Shown in pieces: positions 11,630 through 24,939 of a stretch of DNA of 64,000 nt (the first letter of the stretch is position 1; each line of letters opens with the position of its first letter). Source of the stretch: Paragyromitra xinjiangensis (taxonomy: Eukaryota > Ascomycota > Pezizomycetes > Pezizales > Discinaceae); the NCBI GenBank assembly GCA_038503065.1, contig JBCAMK010000003.1:310001-374000 (forward strand), written 5' to 3'. A model generated the notes under the pieces. That model was not told the DNA's origin, ran no database searches, and saw nothing but the letters and a program-made list of their open reading frames with translations. A program made the position numbers and the translations under genes.

Positions 11630-12435
11630 CTACTCCGAACCCGACTTCTTAACCCACCCTTCAACCGTCTTCCTCCCTTTACTAACCACCTCATCCACCT
11701 CCCTCCTCCCCTCCCTAACCGTCTTCTCCGTCGTCTTCCACGCCTTCTCCGCCGCCTCTCTAACCGCTAAATGATTCTCCGCCACCCCCGGAACCCTCTT
11801 CTCCCACTCCCACAGCAAATCACCAACATTCCTGCTCGTCTCCGGTAAAAAGTACCATCCCGCACCCACAGCAACAACCACCGGCGTAAGCGCTCTAATC
11901 GGGAGCATCCTGCGTCTGGCAATGATGCTACCCGCCATGGTTGCGACAGCAACGTAGAGTAAGCCAGGAACTACCTTCTCCTCGGAGCTCCTCGGTGGTG
12001 CGAGCGCGGCGATGGTAGAGGTGATGGAGTTCTCGAACTTGAGGTACCGTGTGAATGCTGCATCGATCTCGCGTTGTGCGAGGGTAGTGTGGACGTGGAT
12101 GAAGCGACGGGCGGTGCCGATGTGGACGGCGAGACGGTCGGTGGGGGTTGGGGTGGTGAAGGGTTTGTGTTCGGGGGTAGAGGCGAGAGGGGGTGGGGGT
12201 GGCGGGTCGTAGAGGGGTTTTTTGGTCTGGGTTGTTAGTAGGGTTGGGGACGGGGAGGGGGGTGGTACTGGATGGGAGTCTACGGATTCTTGGGCGTAGA
12301 CTGGGGTGGTTGCGAGGAGGGCGGTGAGGGTTGCGCTGGCGGCGAAGAGGGCGGGCTGGAACGGGAGGTGTTAGTATGGTTTGGGGCGGGGGGATTGAGA
12401 CGTACCCGCGCTGTGTGGAATTGGCGGAAGGCCAT
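11630..12435 (-). CDS. mic27: MICOS complex subunit, MIC26/MIC27 (apolipoprotein O-like) family
   Basis: MICOS shapes cristae junctions in the mitochondrial inner membrane. Exon 1 is 12435-12406 (MAFRQFHTAR) and exon 2 is 12355-11630; the 50-nt intron has a canonical GTACGT donor and a TACTAAC branch. The product is about 251 residues. It shows an N-terminal hydrophobic presequence-like segment, a Pro-rich linker, the ApoO-type central region (around residues 80-135), two membrane-spanning segments (VVPGLLYVAVATMAGSII, then LTPVVVAVGAGWYFLP) and a C-terminal charged helix. The C-terminal order, PETSRNVGDLLWEWE and what follows, is typical of fungal Mic26/27 proteins. Whether it is the Mic26 or Mic27 paralogue cannot be decided here. 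Confidence 0.87.
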
Positions 12436-13770
12436 TGTGGTGGGGGATTGGGATGGTTGACGTCGGTGGTGGGTGCGGTGAGGTTCTGGGACTTTTGGAT
12501 TGTGTGGCTTGGCGTGATGTGGGGTGCGCGTGGTGGGAGGGGTGGGACCGAGTGAGTGGATATGATGGGGTGTTGGTGTCTTCCCTTCTTTGATCTCAAT
12601 CACGGACATCTCCACATTCATCTCTCAAAATTTCTCACTGATGCAATTCCAACATTGGAATCCCCTCCTATGATAGCTTCGATCGTTAAAATGTTCATAT
12701 TCTTATCTCCTCTACTTTCTCAAACTTTATTTTACCACTATTGGCACATCCGCTGCTGTCAAACGCCTGCTAAATTCACTGAGGCTAATAGCGAAAAAAT
12801 CCATCACAAACAAGGACTCCATGAGCAACCTACACAATACGGTTCAACCCCTTGAAGCCGCTGCGACAGACGAGCAGCGAGGCTAGGAACGACGAAAGGT
12901 TCTTCTCATTGAGTAGCGATATTCGCGTGCTAGAGGAAGGAGTTGGTTCGCATAGCATTGCAATGAGCATACGACAATACGATGTACCCACCACTGGAAT
13001 TTATTAAGCATGATTCACAAGCACTGAATTCACTCAAAGGATTCTACAAAGAATTGATCTTGTTGACGGGTATGATTTCCTCTGCCTCACGCGTGGTGAG
13101 GATCTCCATCACCGAAGCTCCTCCCTGCTAAGATCATTCTTTTCGCTGATAGCACAGTTACTTTAGAATCTTGTGATATTCGTTAGCTCTCACAGAAGCC
13201 TAGGATTCATCTCATGAGAGGCATTAGGACTCTAGCAAGAAGAAAACGTTGCTGACATGATCTCACTGCCCAAAGGTCAAGGGAAAGCCATCATTTACAA
13301 CAAGAGTTCCGAAGATGAATTATTCTTCGTCTTAGCTTCAACATCTATTTAGCCAAGCTACACCCAGAAGTGAACATGTTGTATCATGAAGCTGATAGAT
13401 TGAATCGAACATTCCATCTCATTCTACCTAGTTTGTTCTCTTAGTACTCTAGTTCGTACTACTAGCGTTCGACAGGTTGGTATCAACCACGTTCAACGAC
13501 CACCAAACATTTGCGGAATACATCACTTCAATCAAATATTCAAGCACCCACGCATTAACACCGCACAAACACGTCATCGATCTCACATGGTTCTTGACAA
13601 CCTACTCATCAACCTCTATCACACACTCCACAACCTACCTCCCTTTCATTAATAAACAGCTAAAGATACCATTCATCCCGCTATGAACAGCAACCTCACG
13701 AGCTTATACAGCTCCCGAATTAAAACAAAAATCTACCCCTCTCTATCCCTTAATTGGCGAGACTAACTGA
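12436..13770. other. Upstream region of the MICOS gene, then decayed DNA
   Basis: The first few hundred bases should hold the MICOS promoter. The rest has short frames only and no supportable gene. Confidence 0.4.
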
Positions 13771-14058
13771 ACTCGCCATTTCGAATACGCTCTCGATAGT
13801 GAACTAGAAGACTTATTAGTACCACTGAAATACAACTTTTCAGAAGTAGCTTACGACTATAGCAAGGATAGCTATCTAACGTTCAGTTCTTTTGAGACTA
13901 TCATTAAACCCTTTAAACCCTTCACCTATCCTCTTATTCGAGGTTTCGAGGTCTTGAAGCGTCTTGACACCCAAAAATGGTTCAGCATGGCTTCACAAGC
14001 AGACATATATTATTCTTACCTTGGTCAAGCTGTAACATTGATAGGAGGGCTCTGGTGA
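13771..14058 (+). pseudogene. Unidentified coding remnant, 95 open codons
   Basis: A stop-to-stop frame in AT-rich DNA encodes an aromatic- and Leu-rich, protein-like sequence (for example EVAYDYSKDSYLTF and FEVLKRLDTQKWFSMASQ) but has no suitable ATG and is cut by TGA at both ends. Similar protein-like fragments with internal stops follow at about 14350-14500 and 15050-15290. I do not recognise the family. The most likely reading is one old gene or element broken by mutation. Confidence 0.3.
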
Positions 14059-15039
14059 TCGCCAGAGAAGGTGTTTGCGTCACCATTCTGTTCTGTTAGC
14101 GTGGGAGACACAGATACGAGAGGTGGACTAACTCGCCTAACATAGCTGCGACGGGGAGAACAGCTCGGATAACACGAAAGGTGCGGAGGTTGTTCATTTT
14201 CTATAGCTGGTGGTGTTTGAGGAGTTTATCATGAGGCCATTGGTTGGGTTGGCTGTGGTTTAGTCGGTTAGGGTTACTCATGACAAGCGTGTTGGGTTTT
14301 GTCCCAGGCCAACGAAGTCAAAATATTTTGGGGCGAATAATACACCTTACAGACAAGGATATATTCAATCGTTAAGAGAAACCAGGGCTTTTCCGGCTTC
14401 TGTCCACAATTCACTCGGAAGACCTGCTATATTACACCTGCAACCGACCCTACTATCTGCCCGCTGAAGGAAAGGAGCTTCACTAGATTTAACGAGTTTT
14501 ATGCGCAGGCCCGCGACTGGCTTTGACTTATGAAGGGCCGGGTATTCTTCTCCTGAGCCACTTTAGAAAGAGATAGCTCATGGCGCAATTCTAACAGATT
14601 ATACAACGGTTGAATCGGAGAGGAGCAAGACGCTCCTTCCTATTCTCTCTTTGTCCGTCTCGCGTAGTTACGGATTCCGAGGCTTTTGGTTTCCAGCCTT
14701 TACTGTCCTCTCTGTTAGGGTTTCCACGAAAGGCATTACTGAGGCATCATTTCCGCTAAACACTTCATTTTCTCATGAGAGAGGATCAATTAACTCACAT
14801 GCTAAAAAGGATACATTTCTATCACGGGAAATTTTCAACGTTATTCGAAACACCAACAAGTTTTACAAGTTCCCACAACTTATGAATTACACCACGCATC
14901 TCCCGATTATCCTGTGAAAATGGCATTCAATCGAAGAAAGTCTAAAAGAGCTCTGGGGCTCATTGGATCAGTAATACCCGCCAGCAATAAGTTTTATTTC
15001 AACTCCTTCAAAAGACTCTCCTAGCCAGCGGTTTCATCA

Positions 15040-15291
15040 TCCGGCTTATTTTTCTCTTAGTATCTTTAGCGTTATTCTTGGCTCAGGTTCCAAACTCAAG
15101 GCCTATCATATCTTTGAGACTTCGAACGATTTAATCCCGGCCCTAAATTTTAATCCGCAGAATGACACTCTGGCTATTAAACCAATACACAACTAGGGCA
15201 TCCCTAGCTTCGAGAGAGAATGGTTTGATAAATGGCATGTAGCAAACCCTTTGGCTGGCGTTTTGTGGTTGATAGCTTTACTTCTATGACA
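15040..15291 (+). pseudogene. Unidentified coding remnant with internal stop
   Basis: One plus-strand frame runs from about 15040 to a TAG near 15196 and continues open to a TGA near 15290. It includes FEREWFDKWHVANPLAG and a hydrophobic end. It could belong with the 13771-14058 fragment. No family assigned. Confidence 0.22.
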
Positions 15292-18200
15292 TGACAAGAG
15301 CACCTTAGAGCAACACCCACGGATAATAGATATTGCCTTAGATATTCTATGCCTCCGACCTCATTCCTGCCGACTTAGAAATTGAGGTTGAATCTAGGGA
15401 TTCCCACGGCTTAAACAGCACACTACCTAAGCCAATACCCCCCTTCTATTTATCTACAAGTTACGTCTCTTAACAAAAGGCTCTCCACATGACCCGTGTG
15501 TAGATCTTGAGGAGAAACTGAAGGTGTGTTCGAAAGGCAAATTCCTAGTGTGCTTGTTTTGATATATATGTCTAATGATCTTTTTAAATGCTGTAGGTTT
15601 AACATGACGCGCTGGCTCGGCGGAAAGTTGCGACTACACGAAGAATGAAAACCTCCGAACATTGATAAGTGATATATCATCATCTAAGCGATATATCCAT
15701 TGACTGAACAATCATCTCGCCCATATTTTTGATCCTGTATTGAAAACCGAATGTTCCCACTGTTGGCATGTCAAACAAAGGGACCGCGTTTGGACATACT
15801 GCCAGATATCTGAGCGAGCATGGGAATAGAGTTCTTGGCATTGAGCTATTGGATACTCTTCCATGCCCATTTTGTATAACCGATAGGCACACTCTTGCCT
15901 ACTAGAACCTCGAAGGCTGGTCCGGACCGAACCCCTAGTTTCATTCAAAAGCTACTCCAACCTTGCACGTCACATTGAGAAATGCTATGCCAGTGCGATG
16001 AAGCTATTCAAAGCCAGCAAGACAGCATGAGAGTGCAAGAATTCCTAGCACAGTATATATTGTGCCAGCACTGAGCTTTAGCGCCAAGGCCCCGAGCAAA
16101 ATCATGTTTCTCAAGTTGTTATGCTAGGGCTTTGATCAGGCTGCCTGTAGGAATGCTAACATGGCAAGTTACGGAAAATGATGTTCTACGTGGGTGCTGC
16201 AATAGAAGCTCGAGTACCTTTTCGTTACTCCTCAACAGACGAGGTATCTCATCTCTAGGAACAGTTTTCTTAATGTCTTTTCCCTAATATGCAATGCACG
16301 TTTTCCTTGCCAGCTTGACTGTGGAACCCTTAATCAAGGAAGTGCGGTTCGTATATACCCATCGCTTGCCCATAGGCCTTTCCAGCTAACATCAATCAGG
16401 AGGCGAAGAAGCACAGCGCAAATGATCTCTTTTGGGACGACACTAAAGATACCTTCACGGGACAGCATTTCATAGCATGCATGAGGTTATAAATATAGCT
16501 TCCAAGCTTTTTGTGCAAAGTTAATATACACATGTTTCGTCTTCAGAATTCTTGTCGACCAACAATGTATTATGCCTAGGCCATCTAGAAGAAGTCCTCA
16601 CAGTACTTGTTTTAAGAGTCTTGTGGTAAACAAAGCCTTCATGGTAACATTAAATATTCAATACATGGCTGTACTACAAAATAAGAAGGAAGATGGCGGG
16701 ACTAAATAGCTGAAACATTGAGATAGCCAAGTACTGAACAGTAGAAAGTGATGAAGAGAGAAAAGAAAGCTTCTTCACAATGGATATGAGTATCTTCAGG
16801 ATAAGAGACCATTCATGTTTCGACTATTTGTCCAATCGTAACCACTAGTGGGTACATGAATTCTTCTATCAGATATCTTCTTCTGATTAAATTGTGACAA
16901 TGAGACTTAGTAGTAATGACTCTAGCAAGGTGATAAACATAATAGAAACCCTACAACCTTAGGTAGAAGATATTAATAGTATATATTTCGTGGTTGCTCG
17001 CTCGAAGATCGTCCCTCAATAAGCGGGGATATCCCTCATCTATCCTCCGGGCACGGAATCCCTCCACCATCCACTATAGGACACAATTGTTAGTTTAAAT
17101 ATACAGTCTGAACATGGACGCATAGACTTACATAACAGTAGTCTTTGTCCCTAATCTCTCACAACACAACTCTCCATACACCCGAGGGAATCTTCAACTC
17201 TATCCAAAATGATATAAACAGAAGTCACACGGGAGGCCGTATTACGGCTACTTCAGCTTCTAGATATTGCTCAAAATACCCTTCGAAACCGTCAAATTCG
17301 CATGGATCTGACATACCGATGAACTGCCATGGACACCTACAAAAAAATTTTAACTATTAGTCACCACTCAGGCCAGTCGAAGGCTCAGGAACCTACCTAC
17401 CTACCATGCACAGATCTATTTTCAACCAAAACACGAATCCAGATCTTAGATCCACTAGCTGTAGACCATGAGCCCTCACTTAAATTTTCTTTAGCAAAAC
17501 TAGATGCCTGGTCCTGGGGAATTTTTGCCGTAAGACATACCTGGAGGCCGTAAAATACTTCTCTCGTGCAGACCCTGGGTGTCGTGACCCTTGGGAAAAC
17601 TCATGCTGTAGTAGCACATCTACTGCCACCAACATTCCACAAACTCCATCCCACTAACGTGCTTGAAACCAGCCGCCTCCTCTGAACTAAACGGAAAGGT
17701 AGGGCCGCAGCAATGGGTAGACATGACTTCGTGCATATTTCGATCGCCACGCAAACTGAATGCTTCAGCTGCGGGGTTTCCGGATCGTCGACTTCTGTAT
17801 GAAACAGCCGCAGTAAAGAATAGTCTGTAATCTTCCGTTCCATCAATATTTGGTAGGAACCGTGCTAGATGTTTCGTCCAGAAACCATATCAAGTATAGA
17901 AGATTCTATAGTGTACGGAGATTAAACTCGCCCAGACGCCATGCCCGGAACCCCTGCTCAGGCAGTTTTTGTTCTAGAGAAAAAGCTGCAACAACCGTGA
18001 ATACCCAAGTTTCTTCCTAGTTTTGAGGCGCTCCCAATTTCACCTTCTTTTGCGCAATCACTGCCTTCATATCCTACCTCTGAGTGATAGCGAAAAGGAA
18101 AGAGAAGCCTCAGGTGAAGCTAGTAATGTTGCTTTCTTTCTTCTACTTCTGACCATTTCCGTGAGAAGTACGACTGCTCTCTATAGGGCCTTCCCGTAAA

Positions 18201-18599
18201 ATGTCAACGAATGCTATACCCGTCCTAGTAGGCGCAAGCGGTGCGAAAGCCTTCATGATCGTTGGCAGCTGCGAAAAATATCCGAGATCAAAAACACACA
18301 ACGCCAAAGCTAGAGAATGTGGGCTAGTGATGTTAGCGGGCTGCTAGAGGGTGTGAAATGAGCGTCGATGAGCGCTCTTATTAATAGCCGATGAGAGATG
18401 CGTATAGAATAGTATATGCTTCCCTAATTCTTCCAGGGATATCTTCCATGCTACTAAGTTCAACATCGCTCTTTGTTTGAATATTTACCCGTAGTACCTA
18501 GCTGTAAGGCATTGAGGCTTTACTCCACGAATACGCGGCCCTTGAGAGAATGCGTTTTCTACTTTCGACCAGAATGTTCCCAAGGTAAAATGTTGATAC
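15292..18599. other. Gene-free decayed DNA
   Basis: About 3.3 kb with only short scattered frames. I see no intact gene, RNA gene or clear terminal repeat here. Confidence 0.45.
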
Positions 18600-19200
18600 C
18601 TACTGTAGGCGAATAAGTAAACGTACGAGCCTCAGGATCCATCGGCTGAACAATACAAGGCAACCACCTCGGTGATCTATACCATAGGTAACCCAGGAGT
18701 TGCGACAGTTCGTATACCCCACCAGCAGAGACAGCCATTCAAGAGGACTGAAGCTGCCAGTCTCTGAGAGACCTGCCCAGAAATATATCTCGATTCTTTG
18801 TCCAAGATATATCGTCGACTCTCGTAATATTAGTCTTGACAGTCTGTTAGAGTTCCAGGGGGTTATTCCATCATCAGAAAATAGGAAGTTTCTTGGTGCG
18901 CCTTTGACCTCCACCGGCACGACATCATCTCCGTCCATAATTTCTTTCTCCTCTTCACTTTCCTCACTCTCCACATCGTCATTCACCCACACTTCCTCTT
19001 CTTTCATTTTACTCTTGAAGAAAAGTCTTAAGGGTAGAAGGTATTTGACGTACATTGCGTACATCACAGCGACCGAGCCAGGCAAAAACCTCAGTATGAA
19101 TTTACTCCAGCCGATAGTGGATATCCCTTTGTGACCCGATGTCACAAACATTAACCTGTCCAGAAATGAGAAACGCCAATATGTGACGTTACACTCCGAG
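18600..19200 (-). pseudogene. Remnant of a repeat-borne protein linked to RecQ-like helicases
   Basis: The minus frame 19151-18600 (open to about 19200) encodes a VTSGHKGISTIGWSKFILRFLP stretch, then a hydrophobic YLLPLRLFF part, an acidic stretch, and PWNSNRLSRLILRESTIYLGQRI. This order resembles the protein found next to or fused with RecQ-type helicases in multicopy, often subtelomeric, fungal elements. That comparison is from memory of the family and is tentative. The part is far shorter than such proteins and the frame fails on both sides, so it is most likely a decayed copy. Confidence 0.35.
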
Positions 19201-20953
19201 GCGTAGAAGGATAAATAGTATGCCTAATTCTTTCTCGAGTAGAGTAATAGGACGGAGTTTAATTCCAGCCGGCACGAGCCCTAACACCGTATGAAGTTTA
19301 GGCCTAGACCTTTTGCTCCCGAGAAATGCATAGTACAATCCAAACTTTCCAAAACGACCCCGCAAATATCGAATCTGCAAGTCCAGCTTCCACGGCTTCG
19401 CGCCCGTAATAAGCACGAGCGCTTACCACGGCAAACTCGAGGCGAATACTTGCCTACTCTTTTTCTGCCACGATTTGAAAAATGACGAATGTTATCAACC
19501 GAGATTGGGTTTGAGCATAATGTTCCCTAGGCATGATTATCATCAGTAGAGGGATAAGAAAGGAAGTCAGAACCAGAAACCGGCTAACTGTCTTAACGAA
19601 CCTCCGTTTTCATCAGCAATCTCCAAACATTTCTCCAACCTCACGGCAGGGTCTCCCCCAGGGTGGAGCTTTATTAAGAGCATGTAGCACCCCGGCTGGT
19701 AATAACTATTAGAGCTGTGAAGAATACCTCTACTGCAGTCGTCAGGAAGAGTCTTTTCGTAGCAGTTAAAAAGGTGCCCCCCGTTTAGATAGTTTCTAAT
19801 AAAGTCAATTAGGAGTATCTGCTAGTGCCCAAAATAAGTTCACCCCTCTGGGTTTTTTTGGTAAGAACAGAAGCGACGAGATACCAGCCGATCGCTATTG
19901 AGTTGTCGTAGCGAGGCAAATAAGTTGGAGTTGTGTGTAGAATGTCGCAGGCGTTCACTTCCGCGATTTAGGAATATCTTAAACCCCGGATCTTCTACCA
20001 TGCGGGAATGCTTTCCATCTTTCATTCAGTTTTGCCATCGCTTCAATGATTGTTGAAAGCACAAACCGAGCAACTAGTAGCTTGCATCGCTCCAGAGAGA
20101 GAATAAAGCCCCTGGTGTGTTAGTAAGGCGGACAATTTCTGGATCTTATCAGCTTCTATAGTTGGATCGAAACGAACGTTGTCAATAGAAGCTGGGTTTG
20201 AGGGATTTTGGTGCTTTAATTCAGGTTCGCAGTCCAGGTGGGTGTAGACATCTCAAGGAAATGTAAAATGGTGGTCATATACTGTAACCAGAACGCAGTG
20301 CAGCGGTGTCGTGATGGAAGGCGACTTACTTCTGAGCAGTAAGATTTGTAATACATACCATAAAGCATGAGTAAAACTAGGGGCAGACTTGAATAGTAAT
20401 ACCAGCGAGGATGACCTGTATTAATCAAGTGTAGCAGTTGAATATCGTTGTCGTCTTTGTGATTGCCGTAAATTATAGTAACTGACGCCGTTTCGAGATC
20501 GAGAATAGATGAGTTCTTCATATTGATTCGATAGATATTCGCTGCTAGAATGTCGATCTCACCGAAAATGAAGTAGTAAGTGATGAAGACTGATGGTTGT
20601 TCGTGCCTCCGGTCGGGAAGAATGGCGAGCCCAGAAATCTTCTGCTGGGTGTATTGCTGAATGACGGGATATGATGATCATTCCTTGAATTCTGTATCTG
20701 GAGATGATTTATTAGCAATATGACAGCTGAACTGGCCAATGTTTCTAGCTGTCCATGCATCAATGTGGTTGTTGAAGTCTGTTAGGATGTGTCTGACAGG
20801 AGGGAGGAGAGGCGAGGTTTGTTTAACCACTCAGACGACCTCCTGGCAACAACCGAATGACCGCCTATGATCCATCCAGAGCCTCACACATCCTTGGCGC
20901 GACACCACAACTCTCGCAACAATTCGCGTCTCCCAAACTTCCACCAACCTCTA
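19201..20953. other. Decayed DNA grading into the promoter of the Cwf19-like gene
   Basis: Short frames only. The last 150 nt become C-rich and should hold the core promoter and leader of the gene starting at 20954. Confidence 0.45.
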
Positions 20954-22712
20954 ATGGCTGCCAAAATGTACGTCCCCCTCTCCCCTAACCAAACCCCAAC
21001 TCACACTCCCCCAGTCTCGTAGCCGGCGCCACTAACGGCCGCTTCGCCGAAGCCTTCTCCAAAATCACCCTCCTCCACACCAAAAACAACTTCTCCCTCG
21101 CCCTCCTCCTCGGCGACGTCTTCTCCCCCACCGACACCACCGATGTCCACCGTCTCCTCAACGGCGAAATCCCCGTCCCCCTCCCAACCTACTTCACCCT
21201 CGGCCGCCACTCCCTCCCCTCCGCCATACGCGAGCGCATTACAACCTCCTCCGGCGAAGTCTGCGAGAACCTCTTCTTCCTCGGCAAGAAAACCGTACTC
21301 ACAACCAGCGAAGGAATCCGCATCGTCGCCCTCGGCGGCCAACTAGACCCAAACCTCATCACTGGAAAGGGAAACCCCGAAGCAGAACATCTCCCATTCT
21401 ACAGTCTACAAGACGCAAAGGGTCTCAAAGGCGCGAACTCGGCGGACCTACTCGTAACGTTTGAGTGGCCGGAGGGTGCACAGAATGGGTCGAAGATACT
21501 AGGCGCGTTGGATGGGAATAGGGCGATTGCGGAGTTAGCGGCAGCGGTGAGACCGAGGTATCATTTTTCTGCTGGGGGGCAGACGTTCTGGGAACGTGAG
21601 CCGTATCGGAATGGGATGAGGGAAAATGAAGGACAGGGGGATATGAGGGTTACTAGGTTTTTGGGGGTGGCGGATTGGGGGAATGAGGCGAAGGCGAAGG
21701 CGTTGTATGCGTTTTCGATTAATCCGAAGGATACGGCGGTGGCGGCGCCGCAGAATGTTACGGGGTGTCCGTATAAGTTTGATAAGCAGCGGGGACAGAA
21801 GAGGGGACATGCGGAGGCGACGGGTGGGGAGAGTTTCTTTTGGGGGGATCATACGAGTGGTGATCAAGGGGATAGGAGGAATCGTGGGAAGGGTGGAAAG
21901 AAACAGAAGGGACCACCACCTGGACGTATGTCATCCCATCCTATTCCATCTAGACTCAACTAACATGAACGACACCATAGCTGAAAGCTGCTTCTTCTGC
22001 CTGAGCTATTCACAGCTAGAAAAACACCTCATCGTCTCCATTGGCTCCGAAGCCTACCTCACCACCGCTAAAGGACCCTTAACCAATCCCACCTGCAACC
22101 CTTCAACCCTTCCATTCTCCTCTCACATCCTCATCATCCCACTCACCCACACAGCGACTCTCCAAACTATCGACGACCCCGAATCTCGTGATAACACCCT
22201 CTCTGAGATGCATCAGTATCGCCACGCCATAACAACCATGCTGAAGTCCCGTAGCTGTGGAGCCGTCACGTTCGAGATCGCACGAGGGCGGAACGTACAT
22301 GCGCATTGGCAGGTTGTGCCAGTACCACTAGATAAAATGGCAGCGGTTGAGGAGGCATTTAGAGAGGAGGCGAAGATCGATAAAGTTGGGCGGTTTGAGA
22401 AGAGGGAGGTAGCGGAAGAAGAGGGTGATTATTTTAGGGTATGGATTTCAGAGGAAGGGGGAGAGGAGGGAGAAGGGTTAGTAGTGAGGTTAGGAGGTGA
22501 TCAGTATTTTGATTTGCAGTTTGGTAGGTCACTGAATTCTAGATGAAGTTGTGATGGATGACTAACGATGGACTACAGGAAGGAGAGTTCTAGCGAAGGT
22601 GCTAGGACTGAAAGCTGTACACTGGAAGGATTGTATATTGCCCTTTGAGGAGGAAGTTAAAGATGCGAATGCGTTTAAGGAGGCTTTCAAACCATTTGAT
22701 TTCAGTTTGTAG
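20954..22712 (+). CDS. drn1: Cwf19-like / Drn1-like lariat debranching-associated protein
   Basis: Family members (human CWF19L1, yeast Drn1) associate with the lariat debranching enzyme and late spliceosomes in the nucleus. Exons are 20954-20967, 21015-21925, 21981-22523 and 22579-22712; the product is about 533 residues. The N-terminal half is the non-catalytic phosphoesterase-like domain (AAKILVAGATNGRF, then ALLLGDVFSP). A Lys/Gly-rich linker with a WERE-PYRN region and CPYKF precedes the CwfJ C-terminal domain 1, which has the ESCFFCLS zinc-type motif, an MHQYRHAI stretch and the HAHWQVVPVP HIT-like motif. Domain 2 occupies the last exons and ends in FKPFDFSL. Exon 1 is only 14 nt. All introns have GT-AG ends and two have TAAC branches. 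Downstream by about 500 nt on the same strand lies rtg2. Confidence 0.9.
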
Positions 22713-23208
22713 GATTTGAGATATCCGTTCAGCACAATAATGGGGTGCGTCAGGATGTGGAGTGGCTATGTAGATGATTTTGTGACCTGCGATTTGGTCG
22801 TGTATTTTTATGTTTTTAGATGATAGATTGGGTGACGGTTGTAATGATTTACCACCTAATGTTCAGGTTTTCTCACGGCGCTAATGCTCCATAGAGATCT
22901 TGATTGATGGGAGTGTTTTAGTCACATACAAGCGAAACAGTTTTTCTCTTTCTCACTGATAGGCGGATATCTTGGATGATATCATTGACCATCTGCAGCC
23001 AAGAGTTAAGAGAGAAGGCGAGATGCGGGACGATCATGACGTGGGTGGACCCTGCCAAGACACGAGCTGCCTCACGTCAAGACCCCGCTCCAAGCAGACC
23101 TCATCTTGGAATCTCGCACTTCCAGGTGCATTTATACCCCAGCGCCTCCATTCTCTACAACTAATCAATATTTCCAGATATCTCAAACTAATTGCCAGTA
23201 CCTCCACC
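22713..23208. other. Spacer between drn1-like gene and rtg2
   Basis: 496 nt with no coding frame supported. It should contain the 3' end of one gene and the promoter of the next. Confidence 0.5.
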
Positions 23209-24915
23209 ATGTCTATTGAAAATCCGCTGCTCCGCGGCCTTGTCGATATCGGCAGGTAAGTCAAAAGCTATCTAAACAGAGTAGATAATTTGATACTAAC
23301 ACTATTTAGCAATGGCGTCCGTTTCTCCATTTCCTCGCTGTTGCCATCAACTGCGCGCATAATGCCTACTGTATTCCAAGACCGTGCTGCAATCTCCCTC
23401 TACGACGCGCAATTTACTGGCACTGTCAAGTCCCCCATCTCAGATTTCGTCATCACTCAGATCCTCATCTCTATGCGTCGCTTTGCTATCGTCTGTACAG
23501 ACTTTGGGGTTCCTCCTGCCAACATCCGTGTAGTTGCTACTGAAGCAACCCGTGAAGCACAGAATTCCCAGGAATTCCGTGATCGAATCCATGCAGCAAC
23601 TGGATGGACTGTTGAGCTGCTTTCGAAGGCTGATGAGGGCCGTATTGGTGCTGAAGGAGTAGCTTCGTCTTTCTCGGAAGTGAACGGACTGGTGATGGAT
23701 CTTGGAGGAGGGAGCACCCAGATTACGTGGATGATTTCTAAGGATGGCGTCTCCCGCATGGCTGAATCTGCTGTTTCTATGCCATATGGTGCAGCAGCAC
23801 TTACGAAGAGGATCGAAACTGCAATTAATAAACACGCTGTCGATACACTCCGAGCAGAGATTAAACAACGTCTCTCCGAAGCCTTCACCTCCCTTTCCAT
23901 CCCACAAGAGCTCACCGACTACGCCGACGACGAAGGAGGCTACACTCTCTACCTCTCCGGCGGTGGTTTCCGTGGCTTCGGTTTCCTCCTCCTAGACCAA
24001 CACCCCATCAAACCATACCCAGTCCCAATCATCAACGGCTTCAAAGCACCCGGCATCGCCTTCTCCAACCTCGCCGACTTCCACCTCGCCTCTGAAACCA
24101 CCCAACGCCTCGACGAGAAATTCCGCATCTCCGAACGTCGCGCTCGTCAAGTCCCCGCAGTCGCATTCCTAATCAACACACTAATGGAGACCCTCCCCGC
24201 CATCAAAACCGTAATCTTCTGCCAAGGCGGCGTCCGCGAAGGCGCCTTATACGAAACCCTCCCACGTGAGATCCGCGCTCAAGACCCCCTCATCGTCGCA
24301 ACAACACCCTACGCCTTACCTGATACCGACAAGATCCGTACGCTCCTGAACTACGCGCTCCCACGGAGCGCACCGTACATAATCCGCTCGGAGACAATCC
24401 CCGCGCTTGCAAACATGCTGACGTACCACGGCAACGTACCGAAAGAGTCACGTCCCAGCTGCGGACTCCACTCCACAACAACGGGGGTTCTGGCCTCCGC
24501 CCATGGGCTCACGCATGAAACGCGCTCTCTACTAGCACTAGCGCTGTGTGAGCGCTGGGGCGGAGAGGTGTCGGATTCGAATCTAAAGACAAGGTTGGAG
24601 GACCTGGTTGGTCCGGAGTTGGCGTATTGGTCGCGGTATACTGGTGCGGTGGCGGGGGTTATAGGTGATGTGTATCCTGCTGGTCGTATCACTGAGGAGA
24701 AGATTCGCTTCTTCGCTACAGATGAGAGTGCGGGGAATTCGTCTGCTGTGGTGTTGAAGGTGCGTACGCGTTTGGGGGACCCGGCGAGTGAGGCGATTAT
24801 GATACAGAAGGGGATTGAAGGATTGGGGAAGATTGGGAAGAGGAGAAAGTGTAGAGAGGGGTATAGGAGGAAGGTGGTGTTGCTTTGGACGAAGGATTTG
24901 GAGGAGTTGGAGTAG
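23209..24915 (+). CDS. rtg2: Retrograde regulation protein 2 / Ppx-GppA phosphatase family
   Basis: Members of this ASKHA-fold family hydrolyse polyphosphate or guanosine polyphosphate in bacteria; in yeast Rtg2 senses mitochondrial state and relays the retrograde response. Exon 1 (23209-23255) encodes MSIENPLLRGLVDIG, and the 54-nt intron with a TACTAAC branch splits the first phosphate-binding loop (DIGSNGVRFSI). Exon 2 is 23310-24915; total about 550 residues. The second glycine loop, MDLGGGSTQITW, lies near residue 150, and LYLSGGGFRGFG around 250. The length fits fungal Rtg2-type proteins, which are longer than plain exopolyphosphatases. Activity cannot be judged from sequence alone. Confidence 0.88.
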
Positions 24916-24939
24916 GGTGGTGATTGTGGCGGGGTTTTT

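Noticed and set aside
18700..19134. 144-codon plus frame opposite the helicase-linked relic
   Set aside because: Ser/Thr-rich reading opposite an acidic minus-strand segment; the minus frame carries the family-like motifs.
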